A stretch of DNA of 64,000 nucleotides from Allomyces macrogynus ATCC 38327. Its lineage: Eukaryota > Blastocladiomycota > Blastocladiomycetes > Blastocladiales > Blastocladiaceae. The position numbers and the translations under genes are program-made. The notes beneath the pieces are model-generated. The model had not been told where the DNA came from. It searched no databases and saw only the letters and a list, made by a program, of their open reading frames with translations. Positions within the stretch are counted from its first letter, which is position 1, and each line of letters starts with the position of its first letter. This document shows positions 31,750 through 44,000 of the stretch, piece after piece. The DNA lies in assembly GCA_000151295.1 (NCBI GenBank), contig GG745354.1, positions 464,981-528,980 on the forward strand, written 5' to 3'.

Positions 31750-34700
31750 TTACTCGACCGGAATTACCCTCGCGCCCCTATTCTCATCCATACGACTCGC
31801 CGGCTTCCACTTCCCTGCTGCCCCCGTCGCCTCGGCCTCCGCGGCCTCCACCACTGGACGGTGCCCGCACACACCGCACGGCCGCCGCAGCGCCTCATCC
31901 TTGGCCCTTCGCTCGCGGCGATCCTTCGTGCGTTTCTGCTCGGCGACATCCAGCAACGTCAGCGCCCGCGCCAGCTTGGTCTTCAACCCGTCCATTTCAA
32001 ACTGGAGCGCCTCGTTGGCGGTCGGTTCCGCGGCCGCCACAGGCGCCACGGGCGCCGCGATGAACTTGGTCTGCAATTGCCGAACCACGTCCTTGTACTT
32101 GCTCGTGACCCGATGCGGCGAGATGCGACACGACCGCGTCGAGTCCGAGCAGGAAGGCCGGGGTACGGGCGCGAGCGTTGCGACGGGGCCGGTCGTGAGC
32201 AAGCCCGAGTCACCCAGCGCGTCCGCCGGGTTCGGGGCAAAATCGCGCGCGGCCTCGTCGAGGTCGCGCGCGAGATTCTCATCGAGGTGGTGGTGCCGCA
32301 CAAGGTCCGCGAGCAGCGGCTGTAAGTGCGTCCACGTCGCAACACACTGCGCGTGCAACGACTGCAGGACGTTCGCCGCGGCCGAGTCGACGACGAGCGG
32401 TTTCCGTGGAGTCGCTGGCGGAACAGGCGTGGCCGCTGCGGACGCGCGCGCGGCTTGTCGGCACAGAGCCGAGAAGATGGTCTCGAGCGCTTCGAGAATG
32501 TCCTCGGTGGTCGTGAGCGCCGCGCCAGAGAGCACATCCGGGTCGAGGTTGAGTTCGGTGAACTGCGCGGCCGACTGCACGAGTCGTCGGCACCGCAAGA
32601 GCACTTGCTGCTGCTCGGCGAGGAGGTCCATGGCATCGCCTGCTGTCAGGGCGTCGTCAAAAGACGAGTCGCGTCGTGGCAAGTGCCGCGTGCTGGCCGC
32701 CATGGTCGACCGTACCGTCGCGCGGCCATCAAACTCGCGGTGGTGGTGGTGGTGGTGGTGGTGGTCGGTGTTCTGCGTTGCCGCGAGCCCCGCATCGAGC
32801 ACGTTCTGGTACATCGCCTTGTACTTTTGCAGCTCGCGGCACCGGCGGTCAAGCCGGTCGCGCGCATCCTGCGCGGCGGCGAGCTGCTCCTCGACGGCCG
32901 TGCGCTGCTGCGCGTGCCGCTCGATCCGCGATAAGAGGCTCCTGTTCTGGTCGACCAACCGGTTGCGCTCGTCGGCAACGAGTTGCGCCTCGGCCTGCGC
33001 GGCCACCAACTGCTTTTCGAGTTCCTGCGCGCGGCCCGCGAGCGCACTGACCTTGCCCGAAAACTGGTCGTGGTCGTGCCGGTTCAGGTCGTTGAGCCGC
33101 TGAATCTCGGCATGTTTCTGATCGAGCCTTGCCTCGAGCGTCTGCACTTTGGCCTCCAAGTCGCGCGCGTCCTGGATCGACTGCTTGTACTGCAACTCGA
33201 CCGTGGCCAACTGCTGCGCGTGCACTTCGCCGACCTGCCGCGCGGTCGCGAGTTCGCGCTTGGTCTCCTGGTACTTTTCGCCCATATCCTGGATCCGCCG
33301 CTGCAGTGCCGCATGGTGCTCCTTGGCATTCGCGAGTTGCAGCGTCGACGTCTCCAAATCCCGGCGCGTCTGCTGCAACGCCTCGTCGGCGGCGCGGTGC
33401 GCCTTTTCCGCCTTGTCGAGCAACGCCTGCACCGCATGCTTCTCGCGATCGATTCGGTCATGCGCGGAACTCAACAGCGTCTGCTGGTGCTTCAAGTCGT
33501 GCACGGCCTGCGTCGCCGCATCCAGTTGCCGGCCGAGGTCTTTGACCTGCGCCTCGTGCCGCCGGAGGGACTCGAGGTGCTGGTCGCGCTCGCGCGCCAC
33601 ATTCTGCAACTGCCGGTCCAGGTCGCGCCGGTGCGCGAGCAACTGGTCACGCTCGCTCCTCAGTCGATTCACCGCATCCCCATCATTCCGCCCGCGCTCG
33701 TCCAATTGCGCGCGCGCGACCGCCGCGTCCTGCCTTGCCGTTGCGAGGTCCTTCTCCCTCGCACTCACCTCGCCCGTCAATCGCTCCACCTGCGCGCGTA
33801 ACTCGGCGCGGTCGCGCTCGACCCTCGTCAGCTCCGCGTCCCGTTCCGCCAACTGCGCGCGCGCCTGCCGGGCATGTTCAGTGCGATCGTGCGCCTGGCC
33901 TCGCGTGTTGACCAGTTCCGACTCGAGTTCGTCAATCTTATCCTGCAGTGCCGCACGCGCCTCGTGGAACCGCGCGACCTCGTCGTCTTTCTGACGCTGC
34001 ATGTGCTGTAATTCGGCCAGGATCGCGTCGAGCTGAGCGCGCGTCTCGGTACGGTTCTTGACGAGCAGCGCGTTTTGCTTATCTTTTTCGTCGGCGACCG
34101 ACTGGAGCCGGCGGGATTCGGCCTCGGCGGAAGCGGTCGCGGCGAGGGCGGCGGCCAGGTCGCGGTTGGCTTGTGCGAGGTCTGCGCGGAGGGTCGCGAC
34201 GAGTTGCGAGTCGTTCTTGGACGAAGCGGCCTCGGCGCGGTCCGCGCGCTCGGCCATTTGACGCCGGTCAGCCATCAAGTCCGCGACTTCCCTATCCCGC
34301 GCGTCCAGGACGTCCCGCATCGTTTCCAGTTGTCGTGCATGCTCGCGCCGCGCTTCTGCGAGTTGTGCGCGTAAATCGCGCGACTCCGCGTCCATCTCCA
34401 TGACCTGGTGCGCCAAGTCGGCACGGTCGGCCATGTGCGCTGGACACGTCTCCGGATCATGGCCCTCGCCGAGTTGTCGCGACTGCAGCCAGTGCGCGAG
34501 CCGTGCGCGGACCACCCCAATATCCATTCGCGGGTCGCGCGCAGAGACAAGTTCTACGCCGAGCGTTTCCTCGATGGCTGCGACGAGCCGATGGACCAGC
34601 GGGGTCCGCGGGGCCGTGCGCCCACCGCCAGCGTCGCCGAGCTCGTCGTCGTCGTCACTTCCTGCGGACGACGACGCGACCGACGAGTCCGGGTCGAGGT

Positions 34701-35157
34701 ACTGCATCGCGCGGCCCATATGGTCCCAGGCCGTCTGGAGCCGCGCGTTGATCCGCGTCGGGACGGGCGTGCCCGGCGCCGACAGGGCCGGCGACGCTAA
34801 TGAACGAACGGCGGGAGAGCCGACAGCCATGGCCACGGCACTGGCCAGCGGCGCGCGGACGGGTGTCGCGGGCGCGAGCGGCGGCGGGCGTTTGGTCGCG
34901 AACCCGGTCGTTGGTGCGGAAATGGGGCTCGGGCGGCCGGACGGCGCGGATTGCGTGTTGGGCGCGCGTGCGGGAGGAGGTTGGTGCGTTGATTGGGGAG
35001 CATTTAGCGTGGTTTGCGCCGTCGACGGGGTCGAAGAGGGTGGGTGATGCGGTCGTGGTGGCGGCTTGCGGCCGGTGGTGGAGCCGGCGGGGGCCCGGGA
35101 TGGTGGCCGTGCGGGGGCCGCATCGCGCGTGCGCGGCGGCATCGTGGGCGGGGCCAT
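31750..35157 (-). CDS. Large coiled-coil protein with disordered Pro-rich N-terminus
   Basis: Single exon, 1135 aa, start at the ATG at 35157. The first 190 residues are Pro/Ala/Thr-rich and disordered, with an acidic DDDDELGD patch. From about residue 210 to 790 there is an almost continuous coiled coil, with Arg/Glu/Ala/Gln heptads and many QL and AEL steps, as in centrosome, basal body or spindle-pole scaffolds. A run of eight His (32740-32763 at DNA level) follows, then a more globular helical region and a C-terminal part containing a CGVCGHRPVVE knuckle. I do not recognise an orthologue; coiled-coil composition gives spurious similarity to myosin, golgin and CEP proteins. In a zoosporic fungus a basal-body role is conceivable but unsupported. 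Confidence 0.75.
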   Translation of the reverse strand: MAPPTMPPRTRDAAPARPPSRAPAGSTTGRKPPPRPHHPPSSTPSTAQTTLNAPQSTHQPPPARAPNTQSAPSGRPSPISAPTTGFATKRPPPLAPATPVRAPLASAVAMAVGSPAVRSLASPALSAPGTPVPTRINARLQTAWDHMGRAMQYLDPDSSVASSSAGSDDDDELGDAGGGRTAPRTPLVHRLVAAIEETLGVELVSARDPRMDIGVVRARLAHWLQSRQLGEGHDPETCPAHMADRADLAHQVMEMDAESRDLRAQLAEARREHARQLETMRDVLDARDREVADLMADRRQMAERADRAEAASSKNDSQLVATLRADLAQANRDLAAALAATASAEAESRRLQSVADEKDKQNALLVKNRTETRAQLDAILAELQHMQRQKDDEVARFHEARAALQDKIDELESELVNTRGQAHDRTEHARQARAQLAERDAELTRVERDRAELRAQVERLTGEVSAREKDLATARQDAAVARAQLDERGRNDGDAVNRLRSERDQLLAHRRDLDRQLQNVARERDQHLESLRRHEAQVKDLGRQLDAATQAVHDLKHQQTLLSSAHDRIDREKHAVQALLDKAEKAHRAADEALQQTRRDLETSTLQLANAKEHHAALQRRIQDMGEKYQETKRELATARQVGEVHAQQLATVELQYKQSIQDARDLEAKVQTLEARLDQKHAEIQRLNDLNRHDHDQFSGKVSALAGRAQELEKQLVAAQAEAQLVADERNRLVDQNRSLLSRIERHAQQRTAVEEQLAAAQDARDRLDRRCRELQKYKAMYQNVLDAGLAATQNTDHHHHHHHHREFDGRATVRSTMAASTRHLPRRDSSFDDALTAGDAMDLLAEQQQVLLRCRRLVQSAAQFTELNLDPDVLSGAALTTTEDILEALETIFSALCRQAARASAAATPVPPATPRKPLVVDSAAANVLQSLHAQCVATWTHLQPLLADLVRHHHLDENLARDLDEAARDFAPNPADALGDSGLLTTGPVATLAPVPRPSCSDSTRSCRISPHRVTSKYKDVVRQLQTKFIAAPVAPVAAAEPTANEALQFEMDGLKTKLARALTLLDVAEQKRTKDRRERRAKDEALRRPCGVCGHRPVVEAAEAEATGAAGKWKPASRMDENRGARVIPVE
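32740..32763. repeat. (GTG)8 trinucleotide tract encoding poly-His
   Basis: Trinucleotide run inside the coiled-coil gene; on the minus strand it reads CAC codons and gives eight consecutive histidines just after the main coiled coil. Confidence 0.8.
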
Positions 35158-35992
35158 GAGCGCCGGTGGTGTTGGTGGTGGTGGAGACGGGGTCGAAGGA
35201 GGGGCGATGGAGAGGTTGGCCGGGGCAAGACCAGCAACAGGAAGAACAGGAAGGGAGTTGCTTGCGGGGCGAATGGATCACTTTAGGCGTAATACATCGT
35301 ATTTGATGTTGCATGGGAGGATGCGCTGAATGTTTCAGCAAGCGCCGTGCGCCGAACGTTTTCAGCCCTGAGGGCGCCACGCGCGCGATGCCTCGTTGCC
35401 GCCGACGCCAACTACCTGGGCCTCGGCCTCCTCGACTTCAACGGCCTGCGCCACGCGTGCGACACGCTGACTAGGCCATTTGTCCAGCACCACGCCTGTC
35501 GCTGTCCTCACCACCTCCCCTCGGCCCTTCGTCTTCTTCTCGTGCGTTCCTCTTGACGGACCGCTCCAACGACGTTCCGCCACGCCGTTTCCCCGCGCAC
35601 CGGGTCCGCGCCGCACGCCGGCCTTTCCCCCGCACGCGCCCGAGAGCACGCGCGCTAGCGCCAGCCCAGGCTCCGGCACCCGAAGTACGCGCCGGCGCCG
35701 CCATCGACTCAACCGTCAACGCGCGCAACACCAGCATCCTTGCCCGACGGCTTCAAGTCCTTGCCCGCCCGCAGCTCAGCTTGCACGCGCTTCCGCTCTT
35801 ACTCTCCAAGTCGACGGCCGCACTTGCGCTGCGACGCTTGCAACGCCCATCTCGACGACTTGCAGGCTCTCTTGGAGGTGACCAACACGAGCACGAGCCC
35901 ATCGACTTCTTACTCCTTGACGCGCTTGTCAACGACCTTTTGCTTCACAAACACCGCGCTCGCTCTGAACCGCCCCCGTGTCGATTGCCAGC
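35158..35992. other. Divergent intergenic region
   Basis: About 830 bp between the coiled-coil gene (minus) and the armadillo-SPRY gene (plus). Open on both strands because of GC bias, but no family motif or splice-linked exon found. Confidence 0.35.
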
Positions 35993-38900
35993 ATGGACTC
36001 GGCCGCCAAGACCGCTGCGGCGCATGCATCGCGCAAGTCGCTTGTAATTGGCGCCGTGGCCGCTGCTGCCGTGCTCTCGTCGGCTGCCGTCGCCGTGCAC
36101 GGGCTCTACGCCAAGAAGCGTGCCAAGAGCCGGTTCCCGATCAAGACGCTGTTTGAGGGCACGCTCTCGTGTACGTCGCTCTGACGCGGTTTGTGGGATG
36201 GTGCGCGATACATAACTCATGAACGTGTCAAAATGTAGTGACCGACGCCAACTTCATCCTGACGGTCATGTCGCACGTCGACCCGCACGCGTCGTGCTCA
36301 AAGGAGGACCTCGACCGGTGCGCGTCGTTATTGGGTGCGATGGTGCCGTAATAATCACGGCGACGCTGACATATTTTGCCGTGTGGTGGCTCCTGTTTTG
36401 ATTTGCCAGCGCGATCAAGCTCTGCGCCGACTTGCCCGTGTCCGGTACGTTTAGCATACCCGCGTTGCATTTGCCGCTCATTTTGGTCGAGAAAGCTCAC
36501 CACGTTTGCGCTCGTGTAGGCGACGACGTCAAGCAACTGATCAAGCTCGCCGAATCGAGCGACGTTGGGTTCCGCCGTATCGCCTGCGCGTTGGTCCGCG
36601 GCCTCAGCGAGCGCGACCCGCCCGTCGACGACCTGCCTGGCGAGATTCTCGCGCACATACTCCAAAAATTTGCCGCCGAAGAAGACGACATTGTGCGCAT
36701 TCTCTACGCGCGCATCGTCATCAACTATGTCAACCTTGGTATGCACTGTGTATCGCTTTTGCGGTGTTCGAGGCCGCGGTAGACTGACGAGACGCCGTGT
36801 TTTGATTTGATTAGCGCCCAACATTGCGCAGGCCATGGTCGAGGTGCAGGCGTTTGTCGAGGCCCTCGTCAACAGCTTTGCCGGGTACGAGTCGCTCGAC
36901 CCGAACGTGCTCCTGGGCGCGTGGGGCGCGCTCGTCACGGTGTGCAACAAGGGTACGCGCCGCTTTTCCTCTTCTACTTGGCACCGCTGCGGCCGTAGTG
37001 ACCTCGAACTGATCTCACTCCCCTCCTCCACAGGCAAGAAATCCAAGCCCTTCTTCGCGGCCGGTCTGCACAAGGTGCTTGCCAAGATCCTGACCGCGGC
37101 CGACGTCCCGACCAAAGTGATCGACTATGCGGCGACGGCCCTGCTCTGCCTGATCCAAATCTCGACCGACGACGACTGGATCCACCACATGGAGGACATG
37201 GACGAGTACCGCCCCTGGGACGCGGTGGTCTCGCTGCTCAAGTCGAAAGACGCGAATATTGCGAATGCCGGGTTCATGCTGCTCGGCCTGTGCTTCAACC
37301 ACTCGTACCACATGGACGCATTCGAGGCCAACGACAAGTTCCTCGACCAGTTTTTCAACTGTTACCAGCGCCAGTTTGATACGACGTTCCCGGCCGCGAT
37401 GAATTCGGTTGCGTGGGGTAGCGGTGCGGATTTGGCTCCTCGCGGTTTGTTGAACTGCCCTGGCGTGCCGGAACTGATGGTCTCGCTCGTGTTTTTCGGA
37501 TGTTTAGAAAAGCTCGCGCAGCGCATGATCGAGGAAGGCTTTGTCTACCGCCTGTTGCAGTCGACCGCCGTCCAAAACGACCCCGTCGCACTGCGCGAGT
37601 TCTTTGGCTGGCTGACGATTTTCCCTAACACGCGTACGTTTCACCCACCGCGCCCCGCTCGCCCTCCACCACTTGGCCCCGCCAACTCACCCGCCCACCC
37701 ATATCTAGCCGAGGTGCGCCGCGAACTGCAGCGCGCCGGCATGTTCGACCTAGCCTACCAGCAAACGCAGCCGCACATCCTGCCCTGGAAGTTCCTGAAC
37801 CAGTTCGAGACGGACCGCGCCGCCCTAAACGCCATGGTGGTCGCGCACGTGCAAATGCAGTTCGAGGACGTGAAAGACGACGTCGCCCGCAACCTTGACG
37901 TGATGCCCATGGTCTACGAACACCTGATCATGAACGGGCTCCGGGACCCGTCTGTCGCGACCTCGCTCCTCGACCAGGGCCACATCCTCCAACTCGCTCA
38001 ACGCATTTTCGCGAGTCCCAAGGGCAACGACCAACTGGACGTGTCCCGCGCGATTGGCGCGCTGGCACTAGCAGCACCGGATACGATCCCGCACTTAATC
38101 GAGGCGGTCTACGAGCCGATGCTCGCGCGCGCGCATACGCTGGTCGCGGAAATCGCCGCGGGGATGCGCGACGCGATTGCCAAGAACAAGCGCGGCGAGT
38201 CTGTACCCGAGGCCGCATTGGACGTGTTGGCCAAGCAGTCGAACCGCGCGGTCGCGCAGTGGATGGCGTTGGTGCACCATATGCCGCCGGCGGTCCTGTC
38301 CGCACTGTGGGCCGGGAACGAGGAAGAGGAGGAGGGCACGACGCGGCAGACGATTACCGAAGTGTTGGAACTGTGCACGGGGATTTTACAGTTGTTGTTG
38401 CACGACTCGGAGGGCCGCGTGTTCCCGATGATTCGTCTGTCGGACGTGCTCGAGGCGTATACGGCGGATAAGGGACTACGGTACTCGGACGCGCAGAGCG
38501 AGTTTGCGGCGAATCGCGCATTGACGAACCGCGGCGATTGGATCGTGGATGTGTTGACGGTCCCGTATAAGGTCGCCGTGTCGCTGATTCACTACAGTGC
38601 GTACTCTCCGAGCTGATGATGCGGTCCGTGCCGGATTGCTAATGGACGTGGCTGTTGTGTGTAGATGAGACCAAACCCGCGATCATCGACCAGCTGCCGC
38701 TGCTCGCGCTCGTCGCGTCGATGAACTCGTACGAGTCGCTGGCGCGCGATTCGTGCCTCATGATTCTGCACGGTACGCCCTTTGCCCACTCTCTCTCCTT
38801 TCTCTGCTCGTCAAGCTCATGTTTGAAAGCCGTCTAGCTCCGCCGGATGTGGCGCGCAAGTACCGCGACTTTTCGACGCTGCGGTTGTCGCTCAACATGA

Positions 38901-40464
38901 ACCTGCCGTCCAACGAGTACGAGCCGCACAAGATTGTGCGGCGCGAGTTCACGCAGCGGTGTGCCGTGTTTGGGCCGGGCAAGGATCGCGTGCACTGGGA
39001 GAAGGTCTCGGGTAATGTCGAGACGGGGCAGCGCGGGAACCTGGTCCGTTGCGTCGCACCCGATAACTGGCGTCCATGTTTCGAGACGCTGACGCGCATG
39101 ATACGAGTGTAGATCCTGAATCAGTCGCACTGCTTCAACTCGGCGGTCGGGTCGCTGGGCGTGACCGGGTCGGGCAAGTACGGGTACACGATCAAGTCGA
39201 CCAACGACCGCGGGATTTACCTTGGGTGGGCGACGCGCGATTTCACGGTGGAGCCGGGACGGATCGTCGGGTGCGACGAGCACTCGTACTCGGTCTCGTT
39301 TGTCATGTCGCAGTTGCTGCACAACGGGCGGGTGCGTGTTCTCCCTTTTGTGTCTCTCACCTCATCGTTGCTCGGCATCACGACGAAACTAATGGCAACC
39401 GCGCCTCGCTGACACAGTACCAACAAGTCGACGAGGCGCAGGGCGACAACGAAGTGACGCAAGTCCTGCTGGACCTCGACAACGGCACCATTTCCGCGTG
39501 CATCCGCGGCAAGAAACCGCGCATCGTCTTCCGCAACATCGACACCTCCAAAGTTTGGTACCCGGCTGTCTCATGCGGCCCCGTGCACGCGATCGCGACC
39601 GATTTCGAGGCCGACTTGCCGGGCGTCTACATGCCGCTCGCCGCGGCTTGGAAAGTGACCTCCGTCCCGCTCTACGCGCGCTCGACTGGCGAGTTGGTCC
39701 CCAAGGACGACCGCGTGGCCCCAATGGTGCCATTCAAGTCGCCGGTGCCGCACGAGTCAATTTCCGGAATTCCGACGTTGCCGCTGCTCTACTACGAGGC
39801 GTCCGTCGTCCCGTCCGAGCTCGTCGGCGTCGGAATCGAGCAGTCGGGCGTGGCCCTGTTGTGGGTCGGCACGCGCGACCTGGAAATGATCGTCACGTTC
39901 CCGTCCCCGGACCCCGTTACCTGCCAGGAATGGACCAAGTACGTCCCCCTCCTCGCCAAGAAACTGTTGCAGGGCGCCGAGTGCCCGAACCGCACCGTCG
40001 TGAACCTGGTGCCCTCGGGCGGGAACCCGGACTCAACCGACCCGGACGACTGGAGCATGGAGTTCAAGAACCGCACGTCCGAGGGCCAGATTTTGTTGTA
40101 CAACTGGGCGCGGGCGTCGCACATCTCGACCCGGTCCGGGTCCGCGACGCCGCCGCACGTGGACTTGCGCCCGGCGGCGTCGCACGCGATCACGGTCGGG
40201 ATCGGGTACGGGAATGCGCCGGACGAGGACGATAATGGGGGCGATGGCCCGGACCCGATCTTGTTTGTGACCAAGGAGTTGCAGTTGATGGCTGAGGACC
40301 GGTTCTGGCTGATTCGACTGTCGAAGGGACCGATTGCGCCGCTGGTGTTGGGCGCGAAAGAGGGGTCGTCGATTACGCTGAATGTCCTGGATATGGCGAC
40401 ACCGCTGATTCAGGGCAAGTCGCTGTTCAAGGCGCAGGTCGAGGAGTGGGGGTTTTCGCTGTAG
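35993..40464 (+). CDS. Membrane-anchored armadillo-repeat protein with SPRY domain (11 exons)
   Basis: Exons: 35993-36170, 36239-36317, 36410-36444, 36520-36738, 36815-36952, 37034-37633, 37709-38596, 38665-38772, 38838-39043, 39113-39331 and 39418-40464. All ten introns (68-92 bp) have GT-AG ends and phases agree, giving 1238 aa. Residues about 10-35 form a membrane segment (SLVIGAVAAAAVLSSAAVAV) followed by a basic KKRAKSRF stretch, so the rest is probably cytosolic, perhaps on an organelle surface. Next come paired helices typical of armadillo/HEAT folds (DVKQLIKLAESSDVGFRRIA, FVEALVNSFAG, ATALLCLIQIS, AGFMLLGLCFNHSY). Exons 9-11 hold a SPRY domain (FNSAVGSLGVTGSGKYGYTI, then RGIYLGWATRDF, then DEHSYSVSF and LDLDNGTISACIRG), followed by about 300 residues with no recognised domain. 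The combination is unfamiliar to me. Start is the ATG at 35993; the frame upstream begins only with GTG. Confidence 0.85.
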
Positions 40465-41018
40465 AAGGGCGGTTTTGGTCAGGTTTGTAGGAGCCAGCTT
40501 TGGTTTGTTGGATGGTTTGTAGGTTTTGGTTTTGATCACTTTTCTTAGCTAGCGAGTCTTGCGCTTCTGTGCCATTCACGAGTAGACGCTGTTCTAGCCA
40601 TGGAACCATTTCAATTTCACTCACCTGCCCGCCAGTCGCCATCAGTGATGGAGCGAACTAACCGCCGACCGCGATAGGCGCGGGCGAACTGAGACGACAA
40701 ACACAAACACCACAGTGCAGAAATCAACCAACCCGGCGCGAGTAACGTCGGCAGACACAATGCACGTCATGCGAGTGGGCAGCTGTTGTGGCTGCTGCAG
40801 CGATGGGTGCGGCGGCGTGCTTGCTGTGGCCGCGCGCTACGTGCGCCGCCCGCCGTGCGACGTAGAAACGGCGGAAATGGGCGGCGTCACCGCATCAAAT
40901 CATCCTTGGAATCACAGCGATAACGACCCTGACGTGGCAGCCGCGACGCGAAAAAACACCTAATCCATCCTTGTGCCTTGCAAACAATTGCATTTTCCTC
41001 CATCTAAACCACCCCCAA
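40465..41018. other. Convergent 3' region
   Basis: 554 bp between two convergent genes, so mostly 3' UTR and terminators. Nothing else seen. Confidence 0.4.
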
Positions 41019-44000
41019 TCACATCGACGACGACCCCGGTGGCGGCGGCGGCGGCGCGACAAACGGCAAATCCAATCCGTCCGGCACGACCTGCATCGCC
41101 CAATCATTGAAAGAGTCCGGGAATTCTGGCAGCGGCAACATATCCCTTGGCCGCGTCGCTGCCGCTGCCGCCATGCCCGGTCCCGCATCCACCACAGCCG
41201 GTCCCGGATACGCGTTCTTCGCGGGCGCGACATAAACCCCCGCCACCTTGGGCACTTCGCGCGCGTACTCGGCAATATCGTCCATCAACTGCGAGAGCGC
41301 TCGGTCCGTGCGCGCGTGCCGCGCCGCCGCGCGTTCTGGGTCTGCCGCAGCACTCAAGGCTGGCAAGGGCGCGGCCGGTTCCCCGCCCTCGGCCGCAATC
41401 ACGGCGTCCAGCTGGTCGAGCTGCACGCGGCACGTGTGGTACGTGTGCAGTGCGAGCGGCACGGTCGGGAGGAGCCGGTCGAGCACGACGAGCAGTTCGC
41501 GCAAGGCGTCGCGCACGAGCATGGCGTTGCCGCCGCCGGCAACGATGACGCGGCCGGCCGAGATGACGGAACCCATTTGGTGCAGCATCGTAGAAAAGTA
41601 GAGGTGCATGAAGGGCCGGATCGCGGAAAAGACTTGGGCAATGCTCGACACGCAGGTTTCGAGAATCGCCACGTATTGCGGGTACAGAGCGGGCGGGGCC
41701 GGGGAGAGGCTGGACGAAGTGGGCGCGGTCGAGGAGGAGGACTTGGTCTTGGAGGTTGGCGTCGTGGACGTCGTATGCGTGACGACGTGCGCGCGGAGCC
41801 GCGCGCGCGCGTGCATGAACGGGTCGTCGGCGACGAGCGGTGACACGCCCGGTGGAGGCGTCTCGTCGCCCTCGACCTCGTTCTGGTGCAGTGCCGCGGC
41901 AATCACCATCGTCACGAGCGGCCGGTACATGTAAATGATCGTCTGCGTGTACCCCATGGTGAGCACGGCCGACTCGAGCGTCGCCGTTGACGGCGGCACA
42001 CCCCCACGCGTATGAAACGCGGCCGGATCGAATACGAGTTCCTGCGGGATCCCGGCACGGAACTGCGTGAGCGCCGCATGAAGTTCCGGCAGGAGAGTCG
42101 CCGACAATTGCTTGCGGCGATACCGGAACGAGTTCGCGACTCGCAACACCTTCCCAACAATTTCACTCCATGCGAGGTAGTACGGGAAGTAGCTCGTGGG
42201 CGGGAGCAAGAGGTCCTCCTCGTCGGCGTACTTGGCGCGGTTCTCGTCCGTGTCCTTGATCGCGTCGAGGTCCAGGACACAGTCTTCTTCGTGCACCATG
42301 ATGGGCCTCCCGCCAGCCGCTGCGCCGAGTCGGTCCATGATGAAGACGACCAGGAACGTCAGGATTCGACTCGGCACGCCTGGTGCGTGCTGCGCGAGCT
42401 TGACGAGTTCGGGTGACAATTCGCGCCGCTCAGCGTGAGCGTCGGTATCACCACCACCACCGCCGCGCCGCCCGAGCCCTGTCCACGTCGTGGTCGGCAT
42501 CACCGCGCGCTGGTCGAGATTCAATCCGAGCGACAGCGCGATCCGGAACCCCATACCGGACGTGAGCCAGTTGTTCCCCGCCGGAATCCCGAGATCGAAA
42601 ATCGCGAGCAGCAGCGCGGCCTGCGCGTCAGTCAAGTGATTAGCCGCAGACGAGCACACGTTGGCGAGCAACCGCTTGCCCTGCGCGGCCATGATGCGCG
42701 AGTACGGCACGGCGACGCAAATCTGGTGCTGCAATTCCCACATGCCCGCGGGCATCGCGAGCGCCGCGTAAATGAGCAGCGCGTGCCGGTTGAACTCAGC
42801 CGTGCATGCTTCATTCGCCGGGTCGGTAAGCGCGCGGTCAACGTACGCGACCGACGCGTTGAGTTTGCGCCGCGACAGCATCGGCCACCAGTGGTGCACG
42901 CGCTCCTCGTACACGTTCAAGAGCAAGTCGAGCAAATCGCGTCGCGGGAACCACACGCGGTGCCGCAGAATCTCGTTCATGGTCACATGCTGCACGGCAA
43001 TCTGCGAGAAGAAGACGTTGACGCCGTCGAGTTTCGTGTTGCTCGGTAAGCCCTTTAGCAGGTGGTACCCGGACGAATTGCCGTAATTGCTGAACCCACG
43101 CGGCGTGCCGTTGGCGTCGAGCGCCACGAGCAGCGCAAGATTGTTGGCAATCTCGTCCACGTCGGCATCAGAGCTCGGGCGCGTCACGGAACTCGTGAGC
43201 GGGATGTGCGTGTCGAGCACGGATGCGGGCTGGAAAAGCGAGACGATCGGTTGGCCGCCGCCGTTCTTGAGCGCGTTGAGCTTGCCCGCCTTGGGCCCGC
43301 GCTTCAGCGGCTCCCTGTATTCGCAAAACAGTTCGAAATCGGCGCAATGTTGGCACGGGTCGCTGCCGCTGCACTAGAATATCAAACAAAATGGATCAGC
43401 AGGCGCCCATTGGACGCGAACAAGTCAAGTGATCGTACCTTGATCTTGCGCTTGCGACACTGCAAGCACGCACGAGCCGCACGCGCTTTCTTTGCCGGAA
43501 TCAAGCTCGACGCCGGAACCGTCACATACCCCGGCGGGATCCCGCCAGCCGCAGCAATCGTATTCGCGTCCATGATCGGCGCGCCCGGCAGAACCTGCAT
43601 CGCAGCGGGCGGGACCATGGGCGAAGTCGTCGCCAATTGCGAGTACTGGAGCGCGTCGACCGGGTTGGCCGCAACCTGGCTCGGAACGTGCTGGATGGGC
43701 CGCAGCGCACCGGGTGGAGTCGGTGCGGACGCCGCCGTGTAAATTGTTCCCGGGTTGTAGAGCCCGACCTGCTCGTCGTGGTCGTACGGGCCGTAGGTCG
43801 GGTTCAGCGAGATGGGCGCCGACGGCGCGGCGACAGGTGGCAGTGGTGCGTGCGTGCGCGCACCTGCCGGGAACTGGAGCGCGCCCATCGAGGTCGGGTA
43901 CGTCGACGCGGGAACGGCGCGCGGCGAGCTGTCGGTCGTGACCGTATTGCCGAGTCGAGGATGACGGGCGTCGGACGCGTTGGGCGCGGCGCGCGCATGA

